From contig HG738137.1 of assembly GCA_000499405.2 (NCBI GenBank), positions 20,112,603-20,176,602 of the forward strand: 64,000 bases of DNA. The letters run 5' to 3'. The position numbers and the translations under genes are program-made. The notes beneath the pieces were generated by a model that worked only from the letters and a program-made list of their open reading frames with translations, ran no database searches and had not been told where the DNA came from. This DNA is from Onchocerca volvulus. Its lineage: Eukaryota > Nematoda > Chromadorea > Rhabditida > Onchocercidae. Below are positions 62,479 to 64,000 of the stretch, piece after piece; position 1 is the first letter of the stretch, and each line of letters opens with the position of its first letter.

Positions 62479-64000
62479 CGGATATTGCTCTGTCTTCAAT
62501 CACTGGCTGATAACAATTGCGACGGACAATTTTCCTTGTAATTTATCTATGAAAGAAGCATATTTAAGTATAAGGAGCATAGTTAATGAAAGAAGCATAT
62601 TTAAATATAAGGAGCATAGACTTCTGAATCTAAATTCTGAAGAGATAAAAGCAAGAGATAACGGTATCGCTTCTATAATAGGAAGTTATCAAACAGTTCA
62701 AGGTATCATTACAGGGTATAAAAAGGGAATATCCCATCTAATACCCTTTTTCAAAGCAAAATGACCTCTCACCCTCGCAGACTTTACTTCCCCAAGTGGC
62801 TAATTGTCAATGGTCAACGAATATTACCACGGCCATCAGAAAAGCTATGCTACGATTTTGTTGTATAAGGTACGCTATGCAAACGCATGGATCAAGAGAA
62901 AAAAAGGTATGCCATCTAGAATGAGATGGGCCTGACCTGGTTGTGATAAGCTTTATTCAGTAAAATTTATTTGTTGTAGTGCTCGCGTAGTTAATAACTT
63001 CTTATTACTACTTCATTTCCATATTAATTTATATTTTCGCTTATTCATTCCCTAAAACTTACGATTTTACGAATATTAGTTGATCACGTGAGTAATTTTT
63101 GTCCAGTAATTCACTCTAAATATTGGATATTTTAATTTGTCAATAAATTGAAGTACTAGTGGGAAACATTAAAGGAACCTTCTTTAGGAATGGCGGAGCT
63201 CAATTCTGATACAGTATCTGTGCTTCCTGGAGAGTTGCCTTATGCTTGAATAATTTAATTGCTGAATAATGTAGTGGATGAAGTCGTGATTTCCATTTTC
63301 TGTCAGAACATTATAATTTAAAATTTTCATTAATAGTCCATCCAAATTTTCACACCTCAGCATCAATGAAAGCAGAATTTATCCGATAAAGATATCGAAG
63401 TATTAGATATTTCCAAGATTACGAAACTCTGAAAAACCGCAGCTTCTGTTTTTTAGTTGAGATAATCGAAATCGCTGCTTTTTAATGTAGCGATATTATT
63501 GAATAGCGAACTAATAAACCCAGAATAATCTGTCCTACTGTAACAGTCTTATCAGTCTTCTCTGATTATCGGCTTGGATAAGCTACCTCGGATTATTTTC
63601 CATAACATTTCAATGGTCTGTTTTAATAAAGCACAATTACACCGGAAGCAGGCATTTACTTCGAGGTTGGCTCTTTGCATTATTTCGCTTTTTACATCAA
63701 TCAACCGAAATGGTTGGAGAGATTACTGATAAATAGCATCACTGTCAGCTGATGAGCTTACACTTCTTCCTCTACTTCAATCAATTACGGTGTTTGCATA
63801 GCACTAACATTCCGTCCTTAGCCTTGAAAGAATTGATTTTTCAACTTTTAATTCTTATACTCTAGAGTCGAATATCTCCACAATTTCATTTATTCTTTGG
63901 ATTTTGACCTCAAGCCAACTAGCTTCAAAGTAGAAACAAACAATTCTAGTATTCATCTATGTCAACTAGAAAGCAGAACTCTGCTTCCAGTCTAGTCTTT
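62479..64000. other. Upstream region of ama-1; no gene seen
   Basis: 1.5 kb upstream of the ama-1 start holds no coding sequence I can support. A 60-codon open frame on the minus strand near 63184-63366 has no recognisable domain or splice context. The ama-1 promoter is presumably here. TTGTTATCAG at about 62511-62520 on the gene strand could be a spliced-leader acceptor. Confidence 0.5.
62549..62620. repeat. 37-bp tandem duplication upstream of ama-1
   Basis: ATGAAAGAAGCATATTTAA(G/A)TATAAGGAGCATAG occurs twice in direct succession, starting at 62549 and 62586, with a single base difference in the core. It lies 71-142 bases before the ama-1 start codon, inside the probable promoter or leader. 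Confidence 0.85.

Overview
This is a nuclear window from an AT-rich nematode genome. The evidence is short introns with the T-rich TTTTCAG acceptors typical of nematodes, candidate spliced-leader acceptors just upstream of start codons, a nematode-type cuticle collagen, and animal gene families split into many small exons. A filarial or other spirurid worm is my inference; no species can be fixed from the sequence alone.

Layout: 1-10767 holds no gene I can support, only simple repeats, two tandem repeats and one rolling-circle-type (Helentron-like) element. 10768-13547 (+) is an unrecognised Asn/Asp/Ser-rich hydrophilic protein with a possible alternative last exon. 13548-18336 is non-coding and carries two adjacent Helentron-like copies. 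18337-22592 (-) is a ten-exon GATA transcription factor of 556 aa with one canonical and one degenerate finger. GATA sites cluster about 0.6 kb upstream, and a long hairpin lies in one intron. 22593-28374 is gene-free. 28375-33865 (-) is a complete 15-exon TM9SF2-type nonaspanin (652 aa). 35918-43682 (-) is a 12-exon alpha-type nicotinic acetylcholine receptor subunit (518 aa). Its 3.4 kb second intron contains a Helentron-like element and, on the opposite strand, a complete five-exon cuticle collagen gene (41291-43090, 299 aa). 44817-45805 (+) encodes a secreted Cys/Pro-rich protein of about 176 aa, divergent from the receptor gene across 1.1 kb. A decayed fragment of a second acetylcholine receptor gene lies near 47.1-47.3 kb. 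49590-62478 (-) is the whole gene for the largest subunit of RNA polymerase II (ama-1/RPB1): 35 exons, 1870 aa, about 35 C-terminal heptads spread over ten small exons.

The genes do not form a pathway. Two are general cell machinery (RPB1, TM9SF2), one is developmental control (GATA factor), one is neuromuscular (receptor), and two are extracellular or cuticular (collagen, Cys/Pro protein). All exon boundaries were read by eye from splice signals. Each phase in the receptor, collagen, TM9SF2, GATA and RPB1 models was checked to close in frame. The most unusual features are the antisense nested collagen, the receptor pseudogene fragment that carries intron sequence, the degenerate GATA finger, the modular exons of the polymerase tail and the covarying hairpin inside the Helentron-like elements.
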